Source: Diphasiastrum complanatum (lineage: Eukaryota; Streptophyta; Lycopodiopsida; Lycopodiales; Lycopodiaceae). From it: a DNA stretch of 64,000 nt. How positions within the stretch are numbered: position 1 is the stretch's first letter; every line of letters begins with the position of its first letter. The notes below the pieces were generated by a model. The model was not told where the DNA came from. It ran no database searches and worked only from the letters and a program-made list of their open reading frames with translations. A program made the position numbers and the translations under genes. Of this stretch, positions 21,970 through 33,449 are shown piece after piece. The stretch lies in NCBI GenBank assembly GCA_029204225.1, contig CM055093.1:34482525-34546524 (forward strand), read 5' to 3'.

Positions 21970-22439
21970 TTGCATTATCAGCTTGAATCACTACAATTGA
22001 ACTATCTATTCCTCACAATTATATAGGAATTGATTCCTTTTCCACTCATGTTTTTATACATTCATAATGAATTGTATATGGCAAATTCTCCCCATGTCTA
22101 TGTTGCTTATAAAGCAAAGTGTGCTATTTTCTTGACACCACATGGGCAAAAGGTAGAACTCCCATAATACATGGCAAAATTTTGCTTTGCAAAAATACAC
22201 TTGTATATTGTGTTTTATGATGTGAATCTCATCAATGTAGATGCCTATTCTGTTTCATAATCGTCACGTGATAATTATCCATATAAAATTTATTACACAT
22301 TGAAAGCTATGGCGTTGGGCATGAGTGCTTAATGTCATGTTCTAGGTGACTTCCATAGTACGTATACACGATAATTGTGAAAAGTATAGTACTAAGGACC
22401 ATAAATGGATCTTTGAATGATCCACAAGGTGATTGTATG
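21970..22439. other. 3' flank of host gene
   Basis: AT-rich non-coding sequence, presumably 3' UTR and intergenic DNA before the retroelement LTR. No distinct polyadenylation signal can be singled out. Confidence 0.4.
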
Positions 22440-23065
22440 CTTGTTAAACAATCTATCAGAAACTAGTCATTAGAAAACAAGATCTAGTTTAGCAGCTTGA
22501 TAGGAAACAAGTAGAGACAATCAAAGCATTGATCAAATAGTCTAATCCAACTCCACACGTGTGGAAATAAGGCTGTAGTACGGCCTGTAGACAGTGTTTA
22601 CAAAGTGCCAAATCTGGGTTTCATTGGAAAAATAGAGTAATCACCATACAATGAGAGGAAACTCGAGTTTCTCCTTGAGGCTCCAAAAAGTTTCTATCTT
22701 CTCACTATGGAGAATGGAAATACATAGTAAAACACACTTCCTTTGCAAAGTTAGGTGAAAATCCAGCATGTAATAAGGAAGTAGACTCCACTTTCTTGCC
22801 CTAATGTGAAAACCCTAGCCTAGATCCAAGAGTCATGCTTGGTAGGTGCATGGTAGGTACAAATCTCATCATAAATCATGGTCTAGATCTACAAAGTAGG
22901 AATCACTACCGAATAGACACAACCACTCCTCTTGACTCATGGTAACCTACTTTAGGTGTGTATGTACAAGTGGCACTTTGGCCATTCAAGTAACCAACAA
23001 ACAATATTGACAAAATGTACAATATTCTACATGGCTAGATTTGCCAATGTAGGCAATTTTTCACA
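22440..23065 (-). repeat. 3' LTR of the minus-strand copia (left end approximate)
   Basis: Starts TGTGAAAAATTGCC at 23065 directly after GGAGGAG on the minus strand. Contains CACACGTGTG at 22554-22563. The first 12 bases equal those of the LTRs at 45122 and 41020 (minus), showing related families. Confidence 0.7.
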
Positions 23066-26000
23066 CTCCTCCTCAAATCTAGCCTTGGAGATCACAATGC
23101 TTTTATCAATAACTCCAATTGAAGATCTAAGCTTGACAAATGAATCTTTAGGTAAAGGTTTAGTAAACAAATCAGCCAAGCAACTTGATGATGGCACGTG
23201 TTGGAGCTTGATCTCTTTAGCTTGCACTTTTTCCCTCACGAAATGATGAGCAATTTCGATGTGTTTGCTCCTTGCATGGAATGTAGGATTAGTTGCAAGT
23301 GATTGGGCTGATTGGTTGTCACAATAGATGATAGGGATCTCCTCCTCCATGACATGAAGCTCCACCAATAGCCTTTTGAGCCACAAGACCTCCTTGCATG
23401 TTGATGTCAAGGCCTTGTATTCGGATTCTGTGGAAGATAGGGAGATGGTATCTTGTTTTTTGGAAAGCCATGATACTACTCCATCACATAGAAAGGTGGC
23501 AAAGGCACTTGTTGATCTTCTATCCACTTTGTCACCTGCAAAATCCGAGTCACTATAGGCTCTTAAGCCAAGATTAGTTCCTCTATACAAAATACCAAAA
23601 TTCTTAGTGAATGAAATGTATCTAAGAACTCTTTTGGCCATCTTCCAATGTGAAACTAGAGGACTTTGCATGAATTGGCTTAACTTTCCAACACTATAAC
23701 TAAGATCAGGTCTAGTTATAGTTAAATAGATCAAGGAGCCAATAAGCCTTCTATATAATGTGATGTCCTCAAAGGATGCTTCATCACAACCAATAGATGC
23801 TTTTACATGTTGCTCCATTGGTGTCTCAATGCCTTTACAATTCTTCATTCCAAATCTATCTAGGATGAATGTAGCATATTTAGATTGACAAATGAAGCTA
23901 AAATCACATCCTCTAATAACCTCTATTCCAAGAATGAAGCTCAATAGGCCGAGATCTACCATCTTAAACTCTTTTGCTAAAGCAATTTTTACATCTCTAA
24001 TTCCATCTAGATCATTACCACTCAAGATAATGTCATCTACATACAAAACAAGAATAATGATCATGCCATCATGAAAACTTATATACAATGATGGATCATA
24101 GGCACTCATTACAAAATTGATGGAAATGAGAAAAGAGTTTAGCCTAGAGTACCATGCTCTAGGTGCTTGCTTGAGCCCATAAAGGCTCTTCTTCAAAAAA
24201 CACACCTTTCCTTCATGCTTTGCCTTGATGAAGCCCTCGGGTTGCCTCATGTAGATCTCTTCCTCCAAATAACCATTGAGGAATGCATTTGTGAAGTCAA
24301 GTTGGAATAGCTCCCAATTGAAGGCTGTAGCAAGACTAATGATCAACCTGATAGTAACAAGCTTAGCCACAGGAGCAAAAGTCTCATCATAGTCAATGCC
24401 TTTGGTTTGAAAAAAACCTTTGGCAACAAGCCTAGCTTTATGCTTGCTTATTGATCCATCTTGATTATACTTCAATCTAAACACCTACTTGCAATCAAGA
24501 GGTTTCTTCCCTTGAGGAAGATCCACAAGATCCCAAGTATGATTCTCAATAAGAGCATCATACTCTACTTGCATAGCATCCATCCAACTTTTAGACTTAC
24601 AAGCATCTTCATAGCATGTTGGCTCATCTAATATTGAAGTAAGAAAGGTGTAAGATGTGAAAGATGATGAGCCTTCCCTTTGATCACCTTGACCATCATA
24701 GGTGAGCCTCAATGGCTCGGATCTTGCCCTTGTAGATCTTCTTGGAGTTCTTGGAGTTCTTGGAGTTCTTGCATCTTGAGGTGGATCCTCAAGTTCTTCT
24801 TCACTTGGAAGCTCCTCCTCCATCCTAGCATGATCCTTGGCATCAAGATGATTAGTAGCATTATCATCCAAATCACAAGCATGTCCTTCATAAAAATAAC
24901 ATCCCTGCTCACTATCACCTTGCTAGTGATGGGATTGAAGACTCTATAACCTTTGCTATTCTCACCATATCCCACAAAGATGCCTTTGATGGATGTTGCA
25001 TCATCCTTCCTTCTCTTATCCAAGGATTGGTGTACATAGCAAGTGGATCCAAAAACTTTGAGATCTTTGAGATTGGGCTTCTCTCCAAATAGAGCTTCAA
25101 ATGGTGTGATTCCTCCAATGGCTTGGTTTGGCAATCTATTGCACAAATAGTTAGCACAAGTTATTGCTTCACCCCAAAATGGTTTGGATAGAGAAGCATC
25201 TAGCCTTAAGGCCTTAGCACACTCACAAAGAGATCTATTTCTTCTCTCACTCACTCCATTTTGTTGAGGGGTGTATGGACATGACAACTCCCTCTTTATG
25301 CCATTAGAAATACAAAAGTCAATCAACTTATTGGAGACATATTCACCTCCATTATCACTCCTTAATACCTTAATCTTGGTACTAAGTTGATTTTCTACCA
25401 AAGTCTTGAACTTTACAAAAGAATCAAACACCATTGATTTGCTAGACAAGAGGTACATCCAACAAAATCTAGAATAGTCATCAATGAAGATTACATAGTA
25501 CTTGGCACCACCATTAGACTCATGTGAAAAACTATGAACATCCGAATGGATGAGTTCAAGAGGAGAGTTTGATCTTGATGTAGATCTTGAGAAGGGTAGC
25601 TTGTGAGCCTTTGAGAGGCTGCATGCTTCACATCTCTTCCCACACTTTGACAAATGCTTGGGGAGTCCAACTGCAAGCTCCTTTGTAGCCATAGATTCCA
25701 TGGCTTTGTAGTTGGGGTGGCCCAACCTTTTGTGCCATAGTTCCACCTTTGATAGCTCCACCTTTGCCAAGTTAACACTCTCCACTGCAATATTAGCATC
25801 AAGCTTAAACAATCTACCTTGCTTAAAGCCTTTGGCTATACATTCATCATTTCTAAGGATGGAACAAACTCCATGCTTAAATTGTACATCTAGGCCATTA
25901 TCCATTAACTGGCCAACACTAAGCAAATTCTTGGTTAACTTAGGAACATAAAGAACATTATCTAGATTCATCCTTTTGGATGATCCCACATACAAGGGAA

Positions 26001-27057
26001 TTGTTCCTATTCCACTTATCTTACATTCTTGACTACTTGCAGTATAGATTGATCTATGTAAGTCATTGTAAGAAAGTAAGGTGGAGAATATGTCCTTTTG
26101 ATATGTCATGTGGGAACTTGCCCCACTATCAATCCACCAAAAATCATTGGTGTTGCTCTTGGATGATGGTGGTTTGTTGGAAACCATCAAGGATGACTCT
26201 TCATCCTCTTCTTCCTCCTGATGTGCAATGTTGCTTTGTTTGCTCTCTTGTGCCTTCTTCTTCTTGAGACATTCTGATGCAAAATGTCCTTTCTTTCCAC
26301 AGAAAAAACATTTGTACTTGGACTTGTCTTTGATCTTGCCCTTTGAGCTGGAAGCCTCATCCTCCTCCTTGGTCTCCTTGAAGTGCTTCTTCTTGCCATT
26401 GGTCTTCTTCTTGCTTTTGAATGAGAAATTAGCTTTCTCATCACCATCCTGCAGAGAAATAGCATTCATTCTTGCATTGGTATGCAACATCCTACACTCT
26501 TCAGCTACTAATACACTGTGTAGCTTTTCTATAGTAGGCAAAGTGTCTTGGATTGCAAAGCTTTGGACCAAATTTGTAAAGCCACTCCCTAGACCATTTA
26601 GGACAATATGAACAAGCTCACTATCTTGAATCTTCTCTCCAATGGAAGCTAACTCCCTATTAAGAGACTTGATTCTTAGCACATAATCTTGTGCATTCTC
26701 ATCACTCCTCTTCATGCTTTGTAGAATCTGATTCCTAAGCATGAGAACCCTCGAAGTGTTACTAGACTCATAGATAGATTTTAAAGATTCCCAAGCCTCT
26801 TAAGCACTCTTACATGATGATACTTCCCTTAAAAGATCATTGCTTACATTCATCTTAATACAGTGAAGTGCAAGCCTAGACCTCTTCTTGTATCTCACTA
26901 ATTCCTGTGCACCTAGAGGTTCATCTTCATCATCTATTAGAAACTCATAAAGATCCTGGAGCACCATTAGTGACTCCATCCTCACTTTCCAAATAGCATA
27001 ATTGGTAGAATTTAACCTCTCACTAGCTTCTAGAAGGTAGGCTCCCACTGATCCCAT
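23027..27057 (-). pseudogene. near-intact copia Gag-Pol, three lesions
   Basis: All domains are present in order: Gag from MGSVGAYLLEASERLN, zinc knuckle CFFCGKKGHFASEC, protease WWIDSGASSHM, HHCC and integrase core (FIDDYSRF, RSDNGGEYVS, GVSERRNRS), RT (AFLNGYLEEEIY, YVDDIILSG) and RNase H (SDSDFAGDKVDRRS, ADLFTKPLPKD). Three defects: TAA at 26802-26800, one base lost in an A/T run near 24892-24896 that shifts RDVIF into the wrong frame, and TGG-to-TAG at 24487-24485 (DCK-stop-VFRLK). The C-terminal codons read into the 3' LTR. The few lesions point to a fairly recent loss of function. Confidence 0.93.
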
Positions 27058-27300
27058 CTTACTAGCAAGATTCTACACACAAGATATAGATTTGTTTGGA
27101 CCTGAAACTCACAAAGGTTTCTAACTTGCAGTGTTTCACTCAAATGTTGACTTCTAATCCAACAGATGGATTTGTAATCACAGTTCTATCACTCCCTCAC
27201 AAGCTGGAATGAAGATAAGATGAGATGAAAACTACACTCAAGCAAATCTTGCCAATCTTGGCTATTCTTGGACAAAATTGTGCTCTGGTGTCATATGTAT

Positions 27301-27615
27301 AATTTCCATGAAACCCAAAGAAAAAAATCATATTTCTCTAGTTGACAACCATATCTATTTCACCTCATTATAGGCATTGGTTATGATTGTATGATTGATA
27401 GTTTATCTTGCTTGGATATATGTTAAAAAAGAAAAATCTCAAGATGGTAAAAATGGGTTTGTACTTTAGATTCTAATATTATATTTGCTCCCTGTTATAT
27501 ATGGATAACATGTAGTGCTAATTGAAATTACGGAACAAAAAAAATCAAGAGGTGCCTTGAAGTGTATAAGTACACCCATAGGCCTCCCATGAGGGAGAGT
27601 TAAAGTTTTGATGAC
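27301..27615. other. no supported gene
   Basis: AT-rich sequence between the copia leader and the gypsy LTR fragment. I see nothing recognisable. Confidence 0.4.
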
Positions 27616-27820
27616 ATAGCATGAATAAGGGGGGACGTATGTCATGCCCATGATTGGACTGATCTTGGATTTAAATCTCGTAAGAAGGTCAATAGGCCTA
27701 TCTCGACCCATAATAATAATGGTTGTAAGGGGTTGGGGACCTCATGGTATTAAAGCCCTAATTAATGGTTAGAGGCCTAAAACTCAAGATGGTGGATTGG
27801 TATGGAACTTTGCATGCCAG
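27616..27820 (+). repeat. Ty3/gypsy polypurine tract and LTR fragment
   Basis: ATGAATAAGGGGGGACG (about 27621-27637) followed by TGTCATGCCCATGATTGG at 27640 matches the PPT and LTR start of the gypsy element at 54970-55005. Weaker matches (AATGGTTGTA, GGCCTAAA, GGTATGG) continue to about 27815. A 3'-end relic of a related element. Confidence 0.7.
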
Positions 27821-28380
27821 TACGCATGCCAATTTAGTAGATAACTCCTAAAATTGACTAATCCATATCGATTGTATCACCACTTGAGTTGCCATAATGA
27901 GAAAAATCATTGATTCACTGTTATAGTAACATTGTGAATAGCATTTCATTCAACTTGAAAGCCATTCCATGATGTCATTGGTCATTTCAAAGTAGTCCTG
28001 AAATTGTGAAATAGCCTTATGAGTTTCATCTAAATCTGGTCTGATTGGAGATCGCAATCACTTTAAATGAAAGTTAAAAGAATATATATGTATTTATCAA
28101 TTAAAACACTTAATAAAATTAATAGCCAAAATAGATCAACAAATTGAAATATTACTCACACAAGTTAAAAGTTTAGCATCTCTTGGCTTATAATTTCATC
28201 TTGGCCCATGTTCTAGAGAAAAATGGGATAACAAACTAGAGGTAATGGATGATTGGCCTCTGAAGTGGAACAACTATTCTAATCTCCATGACATTCTTGA
28301 ATAAAAGAAAAGAAAAATGTGGTTCCACTTTTTTCTATGGTAAATCATCTTCTTGGTGGTTTGATTTGCAAATGAATATT
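27821..28380. other. no supported gene
   Basis: AT-rich, with many stops in all frames; I see nothing recognisable. Confidence 0.4.
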
Positions 28381-28389
28381 CACTTGGGC

Positions 28390-28880
28390 TTTGTTCACAT
28401 ATATTTTTGGAAAATCATTCTTAGTGGATGATTCTGATTACTACGAAAATTTCATTAACTGCAAAATGAAAAATAAGAGTTTAGATTCTTACCGTGTTAG
28501 ATAGAAGTCTAAGAGTCATTTCAAGAGGGATGACATAATCTAATTTGAAATTGAAAACAAGGATGTCATCGAAGTATATTGAGATACATTTGCCTCATAG
28601 CAACTTGAGTATAATTCATAGCCTTTTGAAAAGTTGTAGGACTACTTGTGGCTCAAAAGTCACAACAAGAAATTCATAGGCAATATAATATTCCTAGATA
28701 TATTGTCCTACATATGATGCTAGTCAAATCTATGGTCAGACTTGGAAAATGGGCACCTTTCTCAATTGGTCTTAAGTCATCCATGCATCATAAAGAATTA
28801 TGATCCCTCACACAACCTTATTGTATTTGATATTCCATACATAATTGTTTGGTGCTATCTTTTTTACCAATAAGCAAAAT
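28390..28880 (-). pseudogene. Ty3/gypsy reverse transcriptase relic
   Basis: Minus-strand fragments in shifting frames follow gypsy RT order: ILLIGKKDSTKQLCMEYQ (the V-x-KKDGTWRMCVDYR region), DQLRKVPIFQV, LASYVGQYI, AYEFLVVTFEPQ (usually YEFLVMPFGLTNAP), LQLFKRL, then IYFDDILVF (the LDDILVF active site). Many stops and frameshifts show an old copy. Neither integrase nor protease is seen beside it. Confidence 0.75.
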
Positions 28881-29129
28881 ATGAATAGATTTTGTTTTTT
28901 TAATCTTGATTCTTATCATTTTTTTGTTCTCGGAGGCATTCATAGCTTACAAGCTCACAAGCAGTTATTCCCAAGAATATCCTCATATAGCTTCCTTCCA
29001 TAGTGTCAATGCCCTAGCGTTTGTTGGTCGACAATGGAGGAAGCTAAACTCCTTGCGTGGGATCATAATATTCATTAGAATTATAAAATGAAAATGACTG
29101 TAATCTAAAGAATTTTTTTTTCCATAAAG

Positions 29130-29284
29130 AATACATCAGAGTCTCCAAAGTCAGAGATGTTAATTTGTTAGAGCTCAAAGCTCTTTGTCTGCAAGAGACT
29201 GACCTACCATTCGATGCAAAGAATCCAACTCAAAGCCTCACAAAATATGACAACTTCTATCAATTGGCATTTCGTAGTGGTCAG
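29130..29284 (+). other. candidate exon 1 of an unidentified gene or gene fragment
   Basis: Open segment preceded by a T-run and CATAAAG acceptor and ended by CAG followed by GTAAAT. It encodes about 51 residues (YIRVSKVRDVNLLELKALCL, later NFYQLAFRSGQ) with no family I recognise. Its phase matches the next candidate exon at 29536. Confidence 0.4.
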
Positions 29285-29535
29285 GTAAATTTTATTTGCT
29301 ATGCTCATCATAGATTTTTTTTTGCTATGCTTGTCAGGCTAAGCTAAGTTTTTTTGAATTGTCAAAGGTCCTATGCTTATTTCATTTTATATTTTATTCT
29401 ATTAGTTTGCATGATTCTTTTAGGTTTGGGCTCTTGTTGACAAAATTTTTGATAGATGAGAAAATTTTCAAATAAAAGGCCAACCAACGCAAGGGGCCTC
29501 AAAATCCAAAAATAAAAATAAAAACTTCCACTCAG

Positions 29536-29643
29536 ACATTGAAACCCATTCCTACTGAATTGAGAATGTTCGAGTGGAAGAATATGCAAGGGATTAATTC
29601 AACAGAATTAATCTCTTTCAGAAATGGGAAAAGAATTTCAAAG
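29536..29643 (+). other. candidate exon 2 of an unidentified gene or gene fragment
   Basis: 36 codons (TLKPIPTELRMFEWKNMQGI, later FRNGKRISK) between CACTCAG and a GTAATTTT donor, phase 0 on both sides. With 29130-29284 it would give a spliced ~87-aa stretch. No start codon, stop or further exons could be placed. Confidence 0.4.
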
Positions 29644-29649
29644 GTAATT

Positions 29650-30480
29650 TTTATTTTAGAGAATATATTTTTCTCCTTGACTTTGCTTATTCATCCTTTT
29701 AATTTAAGAGTAGATTCTTATATATGCACTTTATATTTTGTGGGCACAAATTATTTATGAAAGTTCAAGAAGCACTTGTGACAGGATTGAACTATCAAGA
29801 TTTTGAGGAGTGTTAGAGGCTTTATCCTCTAAGTAGCAAAAATGAAGCATTAACTCCATTTTTTTATTTACTTTGTCCATGTTTAGCATAGGTATTTAAA
29901 AGTTGTATTATGTTAATTAAGTTTTTGATTTCGTGTTTCCACTGGTCCCACTCTAGTATCGTGGTGCTCTTACTGTGGAATTAGAAGTTTCAGGTTCTTC
30001 ATGGAGTGCGTCAAGCCGAGAGATAGCCTCTACTAAGCCTACCTCGTCTAGAAGAGGGGTGGCCTTTGGTGTCACATGCAAGTGATACCTGTCAAGGTCC
30101 AAATACCACATGACTTCATCATTAGTGTACTCTCATCTCTCATCAAGTGTAAGCACTTGACTGAGTTCGATTGCTTGCGATCACTAATTCCAAGTAACAG
30201 CTTCTAGGATAGCCATTGGAATTGTATCATAAAATTGGAAATTTCGAGAATTCGGTCCTTTGGATCACATAATTGAATTTAGAACCTCGTCTTTTTTTGG
30301 CTACGTCAGATTGCATAAAATAGTTATCACTACAATCGACGGTGGCTAAGGCCTCTAAAATCCACTACGTCGGTCTGGGTGTCGTTCTTAATCACCATTT
30401 GCCCCCAATATCTTGGGTGTTCCGATTTTGTTTCTCCTTCCTCATTTCACCTCATGTAGCTAAACTAGCTATCATCTTCC
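29650..30480. other. no supported gene
   Basis: No recognisable coding or repeat structure seen. Confidence 0.35.
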
Positions 30481-30499
30481 AGTGATCTACTGGTTTTAC

Positions 30500-30915
30500 C
30501 TCCAATGTGGTTGTATCAACCTTCATTGCCTTCTCTTGATTCTTTAAGATAATTCTTTCTTTTTTACAATCATGGGAGAGCGTGTGAAGCATGTAGCCAT
30601 GGTCACCCTAGTAGGACCTTGTAGGACTGTGGGGTGTTGAGTAAGTCTAAAATGACAAAGTTGATCATGAAGTGCACATCAGCAACTTTTACGTGAACAT
30701 ATCTTCTCATGCCCATTGATTGCACACTTGATTGATTCACTAGTTTGTTTATAAAGGACATTGGATCCATTTCTTATAAGATCCAACTTCGATACAATGT
30801 AGAAGATATAATGTTCACTCCAGATCCACCATCGGTGATAACAGATTCCAATGTGAACCTCTTATATTTGATAGGTAACATGATGTTTGAGGCATCAGTC
30901 TCTCATCTAACGTCT
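30500..30915 (-). pseudogene. retropepsin-like relic with DGGS site
   Basis: Minus frame TLESVITDGGSGVNIISSTL (Asp codon 30833-30831), then VHFMINFVILDLLNTPQSYK and VLLG-stop-PWLHASHAL. The order matches an LTR-element aspartic protease: D-[ST]-G site, hydrophobic flap region, then LLGRPWL. In-frame stops follow SWIL and VLLG. The same DGGS variant and downstream motifs occur in the open frame at 38186-39034. Probably Ty3-type. Confidence 0.6.
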
Positions 30916-30935
30916 ATATTGAAAGTGTGAAGAAG

Positions 30936-31410
30936 TTAGAAATCAAATTTGAGTAGATTCAAATTTGAATGTTGGGTAGCTTCTTCGTCTTCTTTTGGGT
31001 CTGATTGTTTTGAGTGACCACTAGAAGGAATAGAAATTACCTTCCGAAAAGAATTAGTTGTCAAGGCAAAAATTGTGGAGTGCATCTGGTCCTTGCCCTT
31101 CAGATCAATAAACTGACCTTCGATAAAGGTCACATCCCTGTTAGTAAAAACCTTATAGGTCTGTCTATTGTACAGTCTATACATTCCGTCAGAAGTACAA
31201 TAGCTAGCAAAAATAGTCTTGAACGAATGCTCATCTAATTTTTTTCTGTTGTCCTTTGGGACATGAGCATAAGTAGTGCATCCGAATACTCTAAACTATT
31301 TAAATAAAGGTTTGAATCCGGTCCAAACCTCATGAAGAGCTTTGCTGTAAGGTAGGCCTTTAGTTATACATCAGTTCTGCACGTAAGCTGTTGTTGATAC
31401 AATATGTTGC
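30936..31410 (-). pseudogene. copia integrase C-terminal relic
   Basis: Minus-strand STTAYVQN, KALHEVWTGFKP, FGCTTYAHVPKDNRKKLDEH and MYRLYNRQTYKVFTNRDVTF follow the copia integrase C-terminal order, with stops and a frameshift. It ends against the retropepsin relic at about 30934. Confidence 0.75.
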
Positions 31411-32065
31411 CAGTGTTGAAAAATGAAAAATCATCTATCTTGACTTTAGGCTTGTGGCAAAGTTTTTCCTATGTGTATATGATGTTCCATATTGTAAATG
31501 CCAAATTTGGCCCAATAATAGGCTTGTAGAAACTCGTGGCACATCACATGCAATGGTTGTAAGTGTTCCATAGTGACATGCAAGGCATGCACAAAGTGAA
31601 TTGGACACATGCATGATGATTTGTACAATTCTAAGCTGAAAATTTGACACTTGGTAAAAGTAGGTAGAAATGCATGCATGTAAAGTGACAAATGTCACTA
31701 GTTCTCTAGTTCTCACTTTTAGATGTGGATGAAAGTTGGAGAGAGATGGTTCTACCTCGAGCTACTCCAAACTCCATAAATATGTGTAGACTCTCTCATA
31801 ATTTTTGATAAAGAACCAAGCTTTGAAGCTATTCCATGTCAATTTGGATCTACACTATTGTTTGCTTGATTTTTGCTCTCTCATTCTCTCTCTAGCTCGA
31901 GTAGAGGCTTATGCTAATGCATTAAATTCTTGTACTTCTTCTCTTTTGTTTTTCAAAGCAATCATTCTTTGATTCTTAGCATGCTAGATTGTGATTAGCC
32001 ATAAAGTCTTGTACTAGATCTCGGCATTCAATCTAGAATCAATTTATGTGCTAAACACAAAGCTT
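31411..32065. other. non-coding, possibly solo-LTR-like
   Basis: No coding support. A CATAAATATG TATA-like element (about 31775-31784), CT-rich tracts and an AATCTAGAATC stretch resemble copia LTR composition, but no LTR ends or partner copy were found. Confidence 0.3.
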
Positions 32066-33441
32066 TGATGGGGGCAAGGGAGATAGAAGAACATGAATGG
32101 AGAAGAGAGCAGGAATATTGCGGAACAGCTCTCCCATTCTAATTAGCTGCTAAATGCAAAAACAGTCTAAAAGATAGCTTATGCTAAATGAAATCACAGC
32201 CTTAAGTGTTCTAATTGCCCAACAGGATCTTAAAAATTAATTCATACTCTGAAACAAGAGTATAGTCCACCGAAGAGATTAGAGATGATCTGTATGTGGT
32301 ACTACTGAAATCAGATTCAACGTGAAGTATAGTTCTGAAATAAATGGAAGAGCAATATGATAACCCGAGTTCCTCAAGTGTCAAAAACAGCCATCGTCTG
32401 ATCAAAAAATGAGGAGTTGTAGACGTCCGTGTTCTGATCAGAGTGAGTAAACAAGCGCGATCAAACAAAAATGAAAATACATTCAATCACAATAGGCATT
32501 CATCTACATTGTACACAGATAAAAGCAAGTTGCTGCTATATTACATTGAAGCACAATACAAAATAGCAATTACAACAAAAAATGACGGCGTAATTGGGAG
32601 GCTCAAATAATGTGTCTCATGGACGAAGCAACCCGTAATTTGTGCTTGGATGATCTATTTATAGACTTCATCCGTGTATTAATTACATTCAATGCTTGTC
32701 ACCTAATTAGGAAAGCCGTTGTACTTGGAAGTATATGGCTTCTGTGACAACTATACATAGTATTTACGGTCAATAATTCAGCATTGTTGATGTGGATGAG
32801 GACGTCGCTGGAACGTTCCTTGTTTATTTTAGATGACCTTCAGGATTTTTTTCTCTCTTCACATTTTTTGCAAGAAGCCGAAGGTGTTCCAAAAAGATGG
32901 TGATGTCTTTAAAACAGCTTAACGCATGAAAAATAGATGACCTTCAGGATTTTCTCTCTCTTGGCATTTTTTGCAAAGAGCCGAAGGTGTGTTAAAAACA
33001 GTTATGCTTTTGAACTATGAAAGTGTTGCATTTCGGGGAAATGAGAAAAAGCCAAAGTTGTTGAAAACATAGTGTATTTTTGCAGACTGTTGAAAAAGTA
33101 ATATATTTCTACAGACTTGTTCTAAATGCAAGTTTTGTGAAAGTCATTGAAGATGGCCAAGTCTTCAATGACTTCAAGTTATTAGACTTGGTATCTGAAC
33201 TTTGAATCTATGACATGATTGGTTATCCTTTCCTGGAGATCAGCCGAAAGCCCATTGTAGACGTTCTTCAAATAAATTGACTGTCTAAGTTTGTAATTTC
33301 TGCAGGTATCAAATGAGCAAACGTAGAACCAAAGTTGGTTTCACCTGACTTTAGATCAATGATCAATAAACATGCAAGAAGAATCATGAAATAAAAACTA
33401 TTCATTCACCAAGGAGACAATTGTGGGCTTAATTTCCAATA
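32066..33441 (-). repeat. 3' LTR of the 32066-38080 element
   Basis: Begins TATTGGAAATTAAGC (minus, 33441) after a CTTAAGAGGGAC purine tract. It contains a 104-bp-period duplication (AGATGACCTTCAGGATTTT at 32831 and 32935) with the GCCGAAGGTGT motif in each unit. Confidence 0.8.
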
Positions 33442-33449
33442 GTCCCTCT

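Larger units (their letters stand above)
22440..27300 (-). mobile_element. near-complete minus-strand copia element, 5' LTR not found
   Basis: A full-length but lesioned Gag-Pol (27057 to 23027) is followed by a 3' LTR (23065 leftwards). Right of the gag start is a ~230-bp leader and a degenerate primer-site-like CACCAGAGC (minus, near 27300-27290), where the 5' LTR should begin; no copy of the 22440-23065 LTR is seen there. The left LTR end is uncertain. The nearest host-gene coding sequence ends ~470 bp to the left, so the element lies just downstream of that gene. Confidence 0.85.

Noticed and set aside
31435-31716. Two overlapping minus frames
   Set aside because: No domain, and both frames are equally open; sequence looks LTR-like.
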